Source: Comamonadaceae bacterium
GTDB taxonomy: Bacteria; Pseudomonadota; Gammaproteobacteria; Burkholderiales; Burkholderiaceae_C
Direction: 5' to 3'
NCBI GenBank assembly: GCA_027486495.1
Contig: JAIXOZ010000073.1
Coordinates: forward strand, 1 to 64,000
DNA length: 64,000 nt
Position numbers and translations under genes: made by a program. How positions within the stretch are numbered: position 1 is the first letter of the stretch; every line of letters starts with the position of its first letter. The notes under the pieces were generated by a model. It did not search any database, had not been told where the DNA came from, and was given only the letters and a program-made list of their open reading frames with translations. Shown here one piece after another: positions 19,669-29,142 of this stretch.

Positions 19669-21522
19669 CTACCGATGTAATAGGCGACCAAGGCCATACA
19701 TTTCAATATGACGATCGGCTTTGCAGAAGCCATGCCCGTTGATCGCCAGTTCACAAAAATAGCTGTAGTGATCAAAGTCTTGGTTGGCTTGGCTAGCATC
19801 GTCCATTGATTGCTGAGAGGGATAAACTTCGCCAATGGGTTTAGAAATATTATTCAGCTTGCAAAATTCAGCAAATCGCTGACGCATGAATGTGAACAGG
19901 TCGGATGTTCGGATAGAAAAAACTTGAATTTTATATTCAAATAATCTCAAATAAAAATACCCTCCCGTATAAACAAGCAATGCCTTGAGTCTCCGCCTCG
20001 GAGCGATGGAGACATGGTGGATTTTCCATTGGTCAATGAAGCCAATACCTGGCGCAGTGTGCCAGCCGTCGCGTTCTGACCACGTTAAGCAAAGACCGTC
20101 GACACACTTTTGGCGCATCACTCGAATAAAGTTGTCGTAATCCAAAATTCTTTGTGATTTACTGCGTCCAACTTTTCGTGATAACGCCAAGGGCTCATCA
20201 ACATAGCTTGTCAATTCAAGACTTTGTTCGGAAGGTCTAGTGACAGTAATCTGAAAAAGGTTCACCTGAGGAATTTCATCTGTTGACCAGACGCATCTTT
20301 TCTTTCTGATCCCATTTTCAACAAACCGCTCTGCTTCTTTCCAAATTGCAAGGCAATACAATCCGAATACATGATTTCGCACCCAGCTCAAATACCCTGC
20401 CTTTAAATGCCCTTGAAGATACTGCTCAAATCCAGCAGTAGCCTCGCCTAAGACCTCTGAAAATCTGCATACATACCAGTTTGTGGATGTGAATTGTTTT
20501 CGCTTATCCCATCTCCTGATATCGACCGTCGGCTCTACGGTTCTTGCCCAAATCAGCTCAATAAATGCCAAACGGGCAAGGCTATTTGACCGTAGCAATA
20601 CGGCAATCGCCTCTGGAGTTATACACTTTTTGAATTGCCATACCCAATAGTCAGAACGAGGAACTACATGACGTCGCAAGTACCTGGCTATCGCTTTGTA
20701 AACATCTGTAGGTTCAGAACTCATGTGCCAAAACCGGCCTTTACTCCCCTTTTCGGGTTCAGAATCAGGTTTATTTGAGAAGTCTCGAAATTCAATGCTT
20801 CTGGTTCGGTAGGCGTATCGATAGTGCGATGCTTCATATTTAATCAAGGTGGGTGGATAGCCAATGCCATGAATTTCACTCAACTCTTTGAGTCGAATGA
20901 TCCACTCGGTCTCATGCACATTTTCAAATTTTGTGTTCATGTATGAGGCTACATAGATGGCGCGCAATGATGAAAGCCAGTCGACGATGGGCTTTAGTTT
21001 TTCGGTGTCAACAAAGCAATGATCTTTTTCATATAACCGAGTTGGATCGAAATACCTTAAGCTTGAACAATGACACGTATACGGCGATAAAAGAGATTTG
21101 GCATCAACCCTTTCCCCGTTTTTACCCATGCAAGAACATTCGATGTGAAGCGGCTCGCCGTGGATCGGACATTGATTGAGTAATTTCAGAGAAAAGAGCC
21201 TGGTGTGGTACCCCAACTCCAAGCACTTTGGGCAGTAGCCGTTTTGGGGTGTGAACAAGAATTGCCAGCACGCGGGAATAAACCGCTGATCACAAAGTTT
21301 AAAAAGCTCCAGTGGCTCGCCTATCAGGCGGGAAAGAACCCGAAGATCGACATCTTGAACGGCACGATTTGGGCTCAAAGTTCGTTTGAGCTTTGGTGAA
21401 AAATTCTCACTCAATGGAAAGTCAGAAATTCTGAGTTTGTTCAAATAAGCCAGTTTTCTCAAGGTCAGCCAAAGCGACGTGTAGGGCAGCAGCGTGCCCG
21501 GTTTCCATGTCAGAGTTGTCAT
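19669..21522 (-). CDS. tniQ: TniQ/TnsD-family transposon target-selection protein
   Basis: 617 aa; TniQ zinc-finger pattern CPKC...NQCPIHGEPL...CSC...TCHC; third gene of the tniA-B-Q operon. Confidence 0.9.
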   Translation of the reverse strand: MTTLTWKPGTLLPYTSLWLTLRKLAYLNKLRISDFPLSENFSPKLKRTLSPNRAVQDVDLRVLSRLIGEPLELFKLCDQRFIPACWQFLFTPQNGYCPKCLELGYHTRLFSLKLLNQCPIHGEPLHIECSCMGKNGERVDAKSLLSPYTCHCSSLRYFDPTRLYEKDHCFVDTEKLKPIVDWLSSLRAIYVASYMNTKFENVHETEWIIRLKELSEIHGIGYPPTLIKYEASHYRYAYRTRSIEFRDFSNKPDSEPEKGSKGRFWHMSSEPTDVYKAIARYLRRHVVPRSDYWVWQFKKCITPEAIAVLLRSNSLARLAFIELIWARTVEPTVDIRRWDKRKQFTSTNWYVCRFSEVLGEATAGFEQYLQGHLKAGYLSWVRNHVFGLYCLAIWKEAERFVENGIRKKRCVWSTDEIPQVNLFQITVTRPSEQSLELTSYVDEPLALSRKVGRSKSQRILDYDNFIRVMRQKCVDGLCLTWSERDGWHTAPGIGFIDQWKIHHVSIAPRRRLKALLVYTGGYFYLRLFEYKIQVFSIRTSDLFTFMRQRFAEFCKLNNISKPIGEVYPSQQSMDDASQANQDFDHYSYFCELAINGHGFCKADRHIEMYGLGRLLHR

Positions 21523-21526
21523 GCGC

Positions 21527-22546
21527 TTACGCCTTTGGTGTTCGTCCCCTAGGTGCCCCCGCTGAAATAATCGCCATCAGGGCACCATGGCCAGAATGCT
21601 CGACGATTTCACTGATTGATTTTTTTGACAGCACATCAGACACAGCTCGTCCCGACGCCAGCAAAAGGAGCATCCTTCTGCACACCACGGAGATGGTTTT
21701 CATTGGAATTTCATGCGGCCCGTCATAGCGATGCGGCAATTGGTTGATGAACTCTTCCCAAAGTGGTGCCGCATAACTGGCAAGGCGAAATCCATTGCTC
21801 CAAAGCTCAGGGACGATGCTCGCAGTAAAAGATATGCCCGATCCCGCAGGCCATTCAGAGCCTTCGTCATACCCCGACATCACGTACCCCAATTGCGCCT
21901 CATCGCAAATGCCATGAAACCTTGCAGCAGTGAGCAAGAATCTCGCAGCGACATGTGCACCGCCTGCCATGGCGAGATTGATCGGATCATCCCGAAACTG
22001 AACAGAAGCGATGGAGATCACACACAACCGAATCCTCTTTTTCTCCAGCATGCTGTGCAGCTCGACAAGCCACAACCACTCGCGCATCGTCATGCCTTGT
22101 GCTTCGTCAATCACCAGTACAACAAAACGTCCACCCGCCTGTGCTGACAATTGTTCAAAGCGGTCGACGAGCATTCCCAAGCGTTCCCTTGGGCTACGGG
22201 TTGATCTGGCCAAATAATGCTTGGCTGCTTCCAGCAAATTTGCATAGAACCGCCCGGATGAGCTGGCACCGCCCGATTCGGTATGACTCCAGATCACCAT
22301 CGGGATGAATCCGCCATACCTTGCAGCAAGCAAGCCTTCGAGCCAGTTATCCACAGCGCTGGATTTACCCAGTCGAGAGGCACCATATATGGTGGCACCA
22401 TCAAATTGATCGTCTAGCCACCGTCCGATGGTGCTCACCATTTTTTCAATGGCGGGGGTGTACAACGAGTAATCTCTCGTGACCAGGGGATGGTCTTTGG
22501 GGATGTGCTCTGGAACGAGCTGAAAGTCTGAGTTTTCCATCACCAT
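21527..22546 (-). CDS. tniB: TniB/TnsC-family AAA+ ATPase
   Basis: 339 aa; Walker A GASRLGKSS, Walker B FVVLVIDEAQ. Confidence 0.93.
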   Translation of the reverse strand: MVMENSDFQLVPEHIPKDHPLVTRDYSLYTPAIEKMVSTIGRWLDDQFDGATIYGASRLGKSSAVDNWLEGLLAARYGGFIPMVIWSHTESGGASSSGRFYANLLEAAKHYLARSTRSPRERLGMLVDRFEQLSAQAGGRFVVLVIDEAQGMTMREWLWLVELHSMLEKKRIRLCVISIASVQFRDDPINLAMAGGAHVAARFLLTAARFHGICDEAQLGYVMSGYDEGSEWPAGSGISFTASIVPELWSNGFRLASYAAPLWEEFINQLPHRYDGPHEIPMKTISVVCRRMLLLLASGRAVSDVLSKKSISEIVEHSGHGALMAIISAGAPRGRTPKA

Positions 22547-24609
22547 GTCTTTGCCATGCGCATCTTGGGAAGTGGAGCGCTCTGGCTTGCCGATTTGGGT
22601 TTAGGCTCAGGTGGCGGTGGAGAGCCCTTCCTTTTGCTGGATGCTCCGGAGACCTTGGTCGGCTCTTCGGACTTGGCCTGACCGTTAATTTCACCAGTGA
22701 CGTCCGGTAACGAAAAGTTCGGCTCTTTCATTTCATCCAACGCTTGAGTGCTGGTCATCATGATTCGTCGCGCTTGCAGATAGGCCGGATGAACAGGCAG
22801 CTTTTTGTTGGCATGTATCTCAGCGTATTCAATCAACGCCTGAACGGGATCCCTATTGCCGGTCAGAAATAACAGGCGCTTTGTTGCAAGTGCGCGAATG
22901 GCTTGCCGCATGTAAAGGGTGTGGGGTGATCGGTGCCACGGCGGTTGAACATGTACGGTTCCGTAGATCAGTCCATTTGAATCGCAGACGGTGGCCCAGC
23001 GAGCGTCTGTTTCGTCATCGAGTTGAAGCCAAAGTTTTTTACCGAGGAGATCAGGACGTTGAACCAGCCACTCGGAGGTGTATTTGGCGTTCTCAAAGTT
23101 GAAATACGGTCTTTTGCCCGTGTATTCACCGCCAAGCAATGTGCAAACCTTTCTGGTTCCCGCCATTCTTTTGACGAGTTCCGGGTCAGCATGACGAATA
23201 CGATTTTTTGTTTTGGAAGACAAGAAGTCCATTTGAGCCAGAGGACTGCGATAGCCTAGACCTGTATGTGGCGTGGCGTTGTAGTTCGCGATGGTGACAT
23301 CCAGCAACTCCTCGGCATAGTCAAGTTGGAACTGGACCTCTGCAGCAATTTTTTCTGGATCTCGTCCTTTCTTATCTTCGTGACTGCTGCCTGTGCTCGG
23401 AGAAAGTCGGTGCATAGTGCCAGAGGCCAAAACCCTGAAAAAAGACTCGATAAATGGCCGATCATCTTTGCTGCGTCTTGAGCTAAAAGACATTGGGTCC
23501 TGGGGCTTGATGACCTTTGCGCCAACGATATGGAGCAATGGTTCCTCGACTCTGGGGCAAACGTTCGCCAACGCGCCATCGACACTGAATTCATTCCAAC
23601 AAGCAGACAAATAAACTTCAGAGTGCGCGGATGGCAAGGCTGCGCCTTCTGCGTACCCATCCTCACAAAACGTCAAGGTTCTTGGGGCCCACTTGGATAA
23701 AGCATTTTTGATGGTGATCAAAACGTCGAGCGCACTGCATTCGCGTCGCAAGCTGATGTGGTACCCCAGAACTGCACGGGATCTGACGTCAATGATCACG
23801 ATGATCCAGATGCGGCGGATCTTTCTGGGTTCATATCCACCGTGAGGAGACGGCACCATGACCACCATACGGCAGTCCAATTTGTGAGCATCACACTCGA
23901 CCCGATCAAACAGTTTGAAATCAGGCCGTCGTGTTCCATCGGAGGCTTTGGCTTTTGCAATTGCGTCTGGACCTCCAATCTTGGAAAGGGCCAGAAGGGG
24001 GTGTGCCTGCGTGACTTTTTTTATGTACAACCTGATGGACTGATACCCGAGCGTTTCAGTATTGAAAGGCCACTGACCTTCCTTTTCTAAGCCAAGCGCT
24101 CGAAGTTCACCAATTAACCATCGAAACAACCTCTGCACATTGGGTTTGGGATGCGCTAACGCGTTGCTACTGCCAATGATCTGCTTGTGAAAACGCTCTT
24201 TTAACCCTCGGGCTTTCGGTATTTCAAAAAGCCACTGAAGCGCACCTGAAGCTCCAGATCCGTTAGCCTGTAGTGCAGGAGGATGCTGACGGTCATAACT
24301 TTTGACGCGATAGTAATGAAGTGCTCCTCGCCACCCATACATATTCCCATCCGGATGAGGGGCCAAACATCTGGAAGTGATGATCCTATAAATATTTGTG
24401 CGGATCTCACCCGTTTTTTTCAGCAACTGAGCTTCACTGGCTCCCGCGATGTAGAGCTCAATCGCTTTCTTTCGAAGGAGGAATTTTTTTCGTCTGGCTT
24501 CCGACAAAGCGGATTCATCAACCATGGGCCAGGTGCTGAGGTCAAATTGAGTCTGGAGCAGATCCTCATCGTGAATCAAATGATCACGAATTTTTCCTTT
24601 TACGCCCAT
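22540..24609 (-). CDS. tniA: TniA/TnsB-like DDE (Mu-type integrase catalytic domain) transposase
   Basis: ~689 aa; integrase core around FDRVECDAHKLDCR... and DDRPFIESFFR; ATG at 24609 with strong GGAGG SD (upstream in-frame TTG is the track start). Confidence 0.93.
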   Translation of the reverse strand: MGVKGKIRDHLIHDEDLLQTQFDLSTWPMVDESALSEARRKKFLLRKKAIELYIAGASEAQLLKKTGEIRTNIYRIITSRCLAPHPDGNMYGWRGALHYYRVKSYDRQHPPALQANGSGASGALQWLFEIPKARGLKERFHKQIIGSSNALAHPKPNVQRLFRWLIGELRALGLEKEGQWPFNTETLGYQSIRLYIKKVTQAHPLLALSKIGGPDAIAKAKASDGTRRPDFKLFDRVECDAHKLDCRMVVMVPSPHGGYEPRKIRRIWIIVIIDVRSRAVLGYHISLRRECSALDVLITIKNALSKWAPRTLTFCEDGYAEGAALPSAHSEVYLSACWNEFSVDGALANVCPRVEEPLLHIVGAKVIKPQDPMSFSSRRSKDDRPFIESFFRVLASGTMHRLSPSTGSSHEDKKGRDPEKIAAEVQFQLDYAEELLDVTIANYNATPHTGLGYRSPLAQMDFLSSKTKNRIRHADPELVKRMAGTRKVCTLLGGEYTGKRPYFNFENAKYTSEWLVQRPDLLGKKLWLQLDDETDARWATVCDSNGLIYGTVHVQPPWHRSPHTLYMRQAIRALATKRLLFLTGNRDPVQALIEYAEIHANKKLPVHPAYLQARRIMMTSTQALDEMKEPNFSLPDVTGEINGQAKSEEPTKVSGASSKRKGSPPPPEPKPKSASQSAPLPKMRMAKTW

Positions 24610-24662
24610 AAATCCTCCGATCAGAGGTTTTGATGCCAATTATTAAAAAGGATTACTCACAC

Positions 24663-24772
24663 GACGTCAAATTTACTTTTTTTGGGCCGTATCAAATTTA
24701 CTATTAATTGCCGGATCTCTATAGCTACAGGGGGCAACTTTCTGTATCAGATTTACCTTTGTGAACGGTGAC
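24663..24772. repeat. Right transposon end with three repeats (inverted relative to left end)
   Basis: GTATCAGATTTACC 24744-24757, GTATCAAATTTACT 24689-24702, partial GTCAAATTTACT 24666-24677; tip 24761-24772. Confidence 0.86.
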
Positions 24773-24785
24773 CAAGCTAAAAGAG

Positions 24786-25463
24786 TCAAGGTTTTTGGCG
24801 AATTGCCAATCTGGCCAAGCCTGTTTCAATCAGCTCTTTGGCATTCAGGCGCTCACCCCGAATGGCGAAGTCCAGTGCAGTCAATCCCAATTGGTTTTTT
24901 ATGGTCAAGTCGGCGCCGGCTTGAATCAAGTGCTTGACGGCTTCAGGGCTGCCGTACATGGCCGCCATCATCAAGGGTGTTGTGCCATTGGGAGATTCAG
25001 CGTCGATGTAAGCACTGTGCTCAAGCAAATGAACGATCACCGGCACATGGCCCGCTGAGGCGGCGTAATGTAAAGGTGTCCATCCGGTTTTGTTGACGTC
25101 GGCATCGTTGTCAACGAGCTTTTGCACCAATGCCAAATAACCCTTGAGGGATGCCAGCATGAGCACGCTTTCATCCTTCTCATTGCGAACTTCGGTCAGG
25201 GTGCTGGGGTGAGTCGCCAGCAACTCGGCCACTTTCAGAGAAGGCTCACGAACTGCCAACATCAGAGCTGGCACACCCTCGGAGTTGACCGTGTTGGGGT
25301 CAAAGCCACGCTGGAGCAAAGCCTGAACCACGCGAACATTGTCGAACTGGACCGCTTTGAAAAAATCTTCGTAGGAACCCGCTTTTACCGAAAATGAAAA
25401 ATATAAAAATCCAATTAAAACAGAAAGATTTTTGAATTTATTAAAGCAAGACATGAGAGACAT
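24786..25463 (-). CDS. Secreted ankyrin-repeat protein
   Basis: 225 aa; signal peptide and repeats such as GWTPLHYAASAGHVPVIVHLLEHSAYIDAESPNGTTPLMMAAMYGSPEAVKHLIQAGAD. Confidence 0.9.
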   Translation of the reverse strand: MSLMSCFNKFKNLSVLIGFLYFSFSVKAGSYEDFFKAVQFDNVRVVQALLQRGFDPNTVNSEGVPALMLAVREPSLKVAELLATHPSTLTEVRNEKDESVLMLASLKGYLALVQKLVDNDADVNKTGWTPLHYAASAGHVPVIVHLLEHSAYIDAESPNGTTPLMMAAMYGSPEAVKHLIQAGADLTIKNQLGLTALDFAIRGERLNAKELIETGLARLAIRQKP

Positions 25464-25472
25464 ATGGGGGGC

Positions 25473-26279
25473 TCAGCAGGCGGTTTTCGCGAACAGCCGC
25501 AGAAAATTATGGGTCGTCAACTCACCGATGGCCTCGGATGAGCTGCCGCGTAACTCACCCAACAGCTTGGCCACATAAGGCACATACGAAGGATTGTTGG
25601 TCTTCCCGCGATACGGTATGGGGGCCAAATAAGGGCTGTCCGTTTCGATGAGGAGCCGGTCATCGGGCACAAATTTGGCTACTTCGCGCAAGTCAGCCGC
25701 CGTTTTGAAGGTCAGGATGCCTGAGAACGAGATGTAAAAACCCAGATCTAGAGCAGCCCTGGCGACTTGTTGGCTTTCAGTGAAGCAGTGAAAAACTCCC
25801 CCCGCACAACCAGCCCCGCCTGTTTCGCCCTCTTCTTTCAAGATGGCTATGGTGTCTTCTGAAGCCTGCCGGGTATGGATCACCAGCGGAAGTTGAGTTT
25901 GCCTGCCCGCCCGGATGTGGGTGCGAAAACGCTCGCGCTGCCATTCCATGTCCGAGATGGATCGCCCGCCTTTGCGTTCTTCCATTTGGTAATAGTCCAA
26001 GCCCGTCTCGCCAATGGCCACCACTTTAGGGCGTGTTGCGCCGTCCAGCAGATCTTGCAAACTGGGCTCAAGCACGCCTTCGTTGTCGGGGTGCACACCC
26101 ACCGTGGCCCACATGTTGTCGTTGGCCATGGCCAGGTTATGAACTTCATCAAACTTTTCCAGGGTGGTACAAATGACCATGGCTCGGGTGACTTGGGCGT
26201 CCAGCATGGCTTGTTGGATGTTGTCCAGTTCACTCATCAGCTCGGGAAAATTCAAATGGCAATGGGAATCGGTGTACAT
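25473..26279 (-). CDS. TatD family metal-dependent hydrolase
   Basis: MYTDSHCHLNFPEL...GETGLDYY...IETDSPYLAP. Confidence 0.93.
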   Translation of the reverse strand: MYTDSHCHLNFPELMSELDNIQQAMLDAQVTRAMVICTTLEKFDEVHNLAMANDNMWATVGVHPDNEGVLEPSLQDLLDGATRPKVVAIGETGLDYYQMEERKGGRSISDMEWQRERFRTHIRAGRQTQLPLVIHTRQASEDTIAILKEEGETGGAGCAGGVFHCFTESQQVARAALDLGFYISFSGILTFKTAADLREVAKFVPDDRLLIETDSPYLAPIPYRGKTNNPSYVPYVAKLLGELRGSSSEAIGELTTHNFLRLFAKTAC

Positions 26280-26282
26280 GGG

Positions 26283-27287
26283 TCAGCCCTTGGTCATCAG
26301 GGTTTGTTGGGCATCGGCGGTCAGCGCTTCGAGCATCAGACCGGCATTAAAGGGGTGTTCGGCGGTGCGCGCAGACTGCATCAGGCGCTTGAACCAATCG
26401 GTCAGTACACGGATGCAAGCGTGACTTGGTGGCAAGTGTGCGGCCTCAAAAAAACGTGGGGCAACACCCGACTGCCGCAACACCAAATCGTGGCAAAGTT
26501 TTTGCAAAGCGTCTATGGCTTGGGCGGGGCTCAAATCGGCCAGGTGACGGACATCACCTTGGCGCATGGCCATGGGCAAATGGGCCCACCAATCGGGTGA
26601 CAAGCCCGATTCAGTTTGGCGCAACACATCGGTGGGGCGGCCGCCTGCACTGAGCAACAAGGCCTGGGCCACGGGAGCGGGCACACCCTGCTCGCTCAGC
26701 CAGGTCAAAGCTTCGTCGGCCTCGGGCCACTTCATGGTGTGCGCCAAGCAGCGGCTGCGGATGGTGGGAAGTAGCATGTGAGCCGCCTCGGTGGCCAGCA
26801 CAAAGCGCACATTGCCCGGCGGTTCTTCCAGGGTTTTGAGCAAAGCGTTGGCGGTGATGGTGTTCATGCGCTCGGCCGGAAACACCAGCACCGCCTTGCC
26901 GCGCCCCCGCGCGTCGGTGCGCTGCGAAAACTCCACCGCGTCCCGCATTGCATCCACCCGGATTTCTTTGCTGGGTTTGCGGGTTTTTTTGTCAATCTCG
27001 TCTTGGGCTTTTTCCGGCAAAGGCCAACCCAGCTCAAGCATCACGGTCTCAGGCATCAGCACGGCCAAGTCGGCGTGGGTGCGCACGGCCACGGCGTGGC
27101 AACTCGGACAGTCGCCACAAGCGCCTTGGGCTGTAGGCTTTTCACAAAGCCAGGCGGAGACCATGGCAAGCGCCAAGTCGTATTGGCCCAGCCCCGACGG
27201 ACCTTGCAACAACCAAGCGTGACCACGCTGGGCCAGCAAATCGCTGGCTTGGCGGGCAATCCAAGGGGCGTTCAAAACGGCGCTCAT
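26283..27287 (-). CDS. holB: DNA polymerase III delta' subunit
   Basis: 334 aa; [27 protein letters not shown] zinc module, [19 protein letters not shown]. Confidence 0.9.
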   Translation of the reverse strand: MSAVLNAPWIARQASDLLAQRGHAWLLQGPSGLGQYDLALAMVSAWLCEKPTAQGACGDCPSCHAVAVRTHADLAVLMPETVMLELGWPLPEKAQDEIDKKTRKPSKEIRVDAMRDAVEFSQRTDARGRGKAVLVFPAERMNTITANALLKTLEEPPGNVRFVLATEAAHMLLPTIRSRCLAHTMKWPEADEALTWLSEQGVPAPVAQALLLSAGGRPTDVLRQTESGLSPDWWAHLPMAMRQGDVRHLADLSPAQAIDALQKLCHDLVLRQSGVAPRFFEAAHLPPSHACIRVLTDWFKRLMQSARTAEHPFNAGLMLEALTADAQQTLMTKG

Positions 27288-27925
27288 GCATCGACCTTAT
27301 TCAGCCAGTTGGTCACCACACGGTCCACGTCAGCGCCTACGGCTTCCATGCTTTGGGCGGCATCGATCCTTGCAAAACGCTCGGGCGTTTCGGCCAGGCG
27401 TTTGGCATAGCCAGCGCGCACATCAGCAAAAAAGTCCGCTGGCTGCGATTCAAACTTGTCCGGTATGCGGGCCAAAGCCAGGCGCTGCGCGGCAATTTGC
27501 GGGTCCAAATCAAACCACACGGTCAGCTCAGGCTGGCGCAAGCCACCATTGGGCAAGGATTGCACCATGCGCTCCAACTGGGCCAGCACCTGCCAGTCAA
27601 AACCACGTCCACCACCTTGGTATGCGAAAGTAGCGTCGGTGAATCGATCGCACAGAACCACATCGCCACGAGCCAGAGCGGGCTCGATCACCAGTACCAA
27701 ATGCTCACGGCGGGCCGCGAACATCAACAATGCTTCAGTCAGCAGGTCCATGGGCTCGTGCAGAACCAATTCGCGCAGCTTTTCAGACAGCAGCGTGCCG
27801 CCCGGCTCACGGGTCAGCACAACCGCTCTGCCCGCTTGGCGAAACAGTTCGGCCACACGGGCGATGTGCGTGGACTTGCCCGCGCCGTCGATGCCTTCAA
27901 AACTGATGAACAAACCGCGTGTCAT
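27284..27925 (-). CDS. tmk: Thymidylate kinase
   Basis: [48 protein letters not shown]; 4-bp overlap with holB. Confidence 0.96.
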   Translation of the reverse strand: MTRGLFISFEGIDGAGKSTHIARVAELFRQAGRAVVLTREPGGTLLSEKLRELVLHEPMDLLTEALLMFAARREHLVLVIEPALARGDVVLCDRFTDATFAYQGGGRGFDWQVLAQLERMVQSLPNGGLRQPELTVWFDLDPQIAAQRLALARIPDKFESQPADFFADVRAGYAKRLAETPERFARIDAAQSMEAVGADVDRVVTNWLNKVDA

Positions 27926-27973
27926 GGTGTGTGAAAAGGGGAAAACCCGATTGTCGCAGGCTCTCGCCCACCC

Positions 27974-28993
27974 TCAATCCTTGGCCGTTTGAATGCCGCG
28001 CTGGTAACGGTTGACCGCCCGGTTGTGCTCGTCCAGCGTGGCGCTGAAGTGGCTGCTGCCGTCGCCTTTGGCGACAAAGTACAGCGCTTGCGTCTTGGCA
28101 GGTTGCACCGCCGCCCACAAAGCAGCCTTGCCGGGCATGGCAATCGGTGTGGGTGGCAAACCGCCCCGGGTGTAGGTGTTCCATGGACTGTCGGTCAGCA
28201 AGTGAATGCGGCGCAAGTCACCGTCAAAAGCTTCACCCAGACCATAAATCACCGTCGGATCGGTCTGAAGGCGCATGCCAATGCGCAGCCGGTTGTTGAA
28301 TACACCCGAAATCTGCGCTCGGTCTTGGGCCTTGCCGGTTTCTTTTTCGACGATGCTCGCCAAAATCAGCGCCTGATCTGGCGACTGCAAAGCTGCACCG
28401 GATTGCCGAGCCTCCCAGGCGAGTTGCAACTGCTTGTCCATGGCTTTCAAGGCCCGCTGCAACACCGCCAAGTCGCTGGTGCCTTTGGCATAAGAATAAG
28501 TGTCCGGGTAAAAGCGCCCTTCCGGAGCCACGCCGGGGCGGCCCAGTTGGGTCATCAAGGCCTCATCAGACAGAACGCGGCTGTCGGGTTGGAGGTGCTC
28601 GGCCTTGGCCAAGGCCTGGCGCACTTGACGCCAATTCCAGCCTTCCACCATCGTCACGGTGCGCAGGCTTTCTTCGCCGCGCACCAGCATGCTCAGCAAA
28701 CGCATGGGCGATGTGCCAGGGGCAATTTCATAGCTTCCGGCACGCATTTGGCGCGACTGACCCGACAGGCGAAACCACGCATAAAGCAAGGTGGGTGAAG
28801 TGTCCACACCGGCATTGGCCACGGCCTGCGCGATGGCTTTGGCCGATGTGCCCGGCTCGATCGACAAATCGACCGGTGTGGCCGATGCGGCACGCAACGG
28901 CATGGGGCCTTGCACCCAAAAATAGGCGGCCGCAGCCAAAGCCAAAGCCAGCACGACCAAACCCACCAAGCCCTTGAACAAACCTTTGATCAC
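27974..28993 (-). CDS. mltG: Endolytic murein transglycosylase MltG (YceG)
   Basis: EGRFYPDTYSYAKGTSDLAVLQRA, ILASIVEKETGKAQDRAQISGVFNNRLRIGMRLQTDPTVIYGLGEAF. Confidence 0.95.
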   Translation of the reverse strand: MIKGLFKGLVGLVVLALALAAAAYFWVQGPMPLRAASATPVDLSIEPGTSAKAIAQAVANAGVDTSPTLLYAWFRLSGQSRQMRAGSYEIAPGTSPMRLLSMLVRGEESLRTVTMVEGWNWRQVRQALAKAEHLQPDSRVLSDEALMTQLGRPGVAPEGRFYPDTYSYAKGTSDLAVLQRALKAMDKQLQLAWEARQSGAALQSPDQALILASIVEKETGKAQDRAQISGVFNNRLRIGMRLQTDPTVIYGLGEAFDGDLRRIHLLTDSPWNTYTRGGLPPTPIAMPGKAALWAAVQPAKTQALYFVAKGDGSSHFSATLDEHNRAVNRYQRGIQTAKD

Positions 28994-29142
28994 CCACTGC
29001 CCCTGAAAAATGTCCGCACAGCGCCGATTGACTCTGGCGGCTGATCATAATTGAGGCCTTCAAGCCTTTGCTTTGTGGCCCCAATCGGCCCCCATTGGTT
29101 TCTGCGGGTCTCGCTTGCAGAACTCATCTCACACCTTTTGCC

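Larger units (their letters stand above)
6564..24772. mobile_element. Tn7/Tn5053-like (tniABQ) transposon with heavy-metal resistance cargo and a tyrosine recombinase/KfrA-like module
   Basis: Inverted termini GTGACCGGTCACAAAGGTAAATTTGATAC (left) and, as reverse complement, GTCACCGTTCACAAAGGTAAATCTGATAC (right); multiple internal GTAAATYTGATAC repeats at both ends; tniA/tniB/tniQ at the right; metal-resistance genes inside. Exact edge uncertain; no clean 5-bp TSD seen. Confidence 0.88.
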
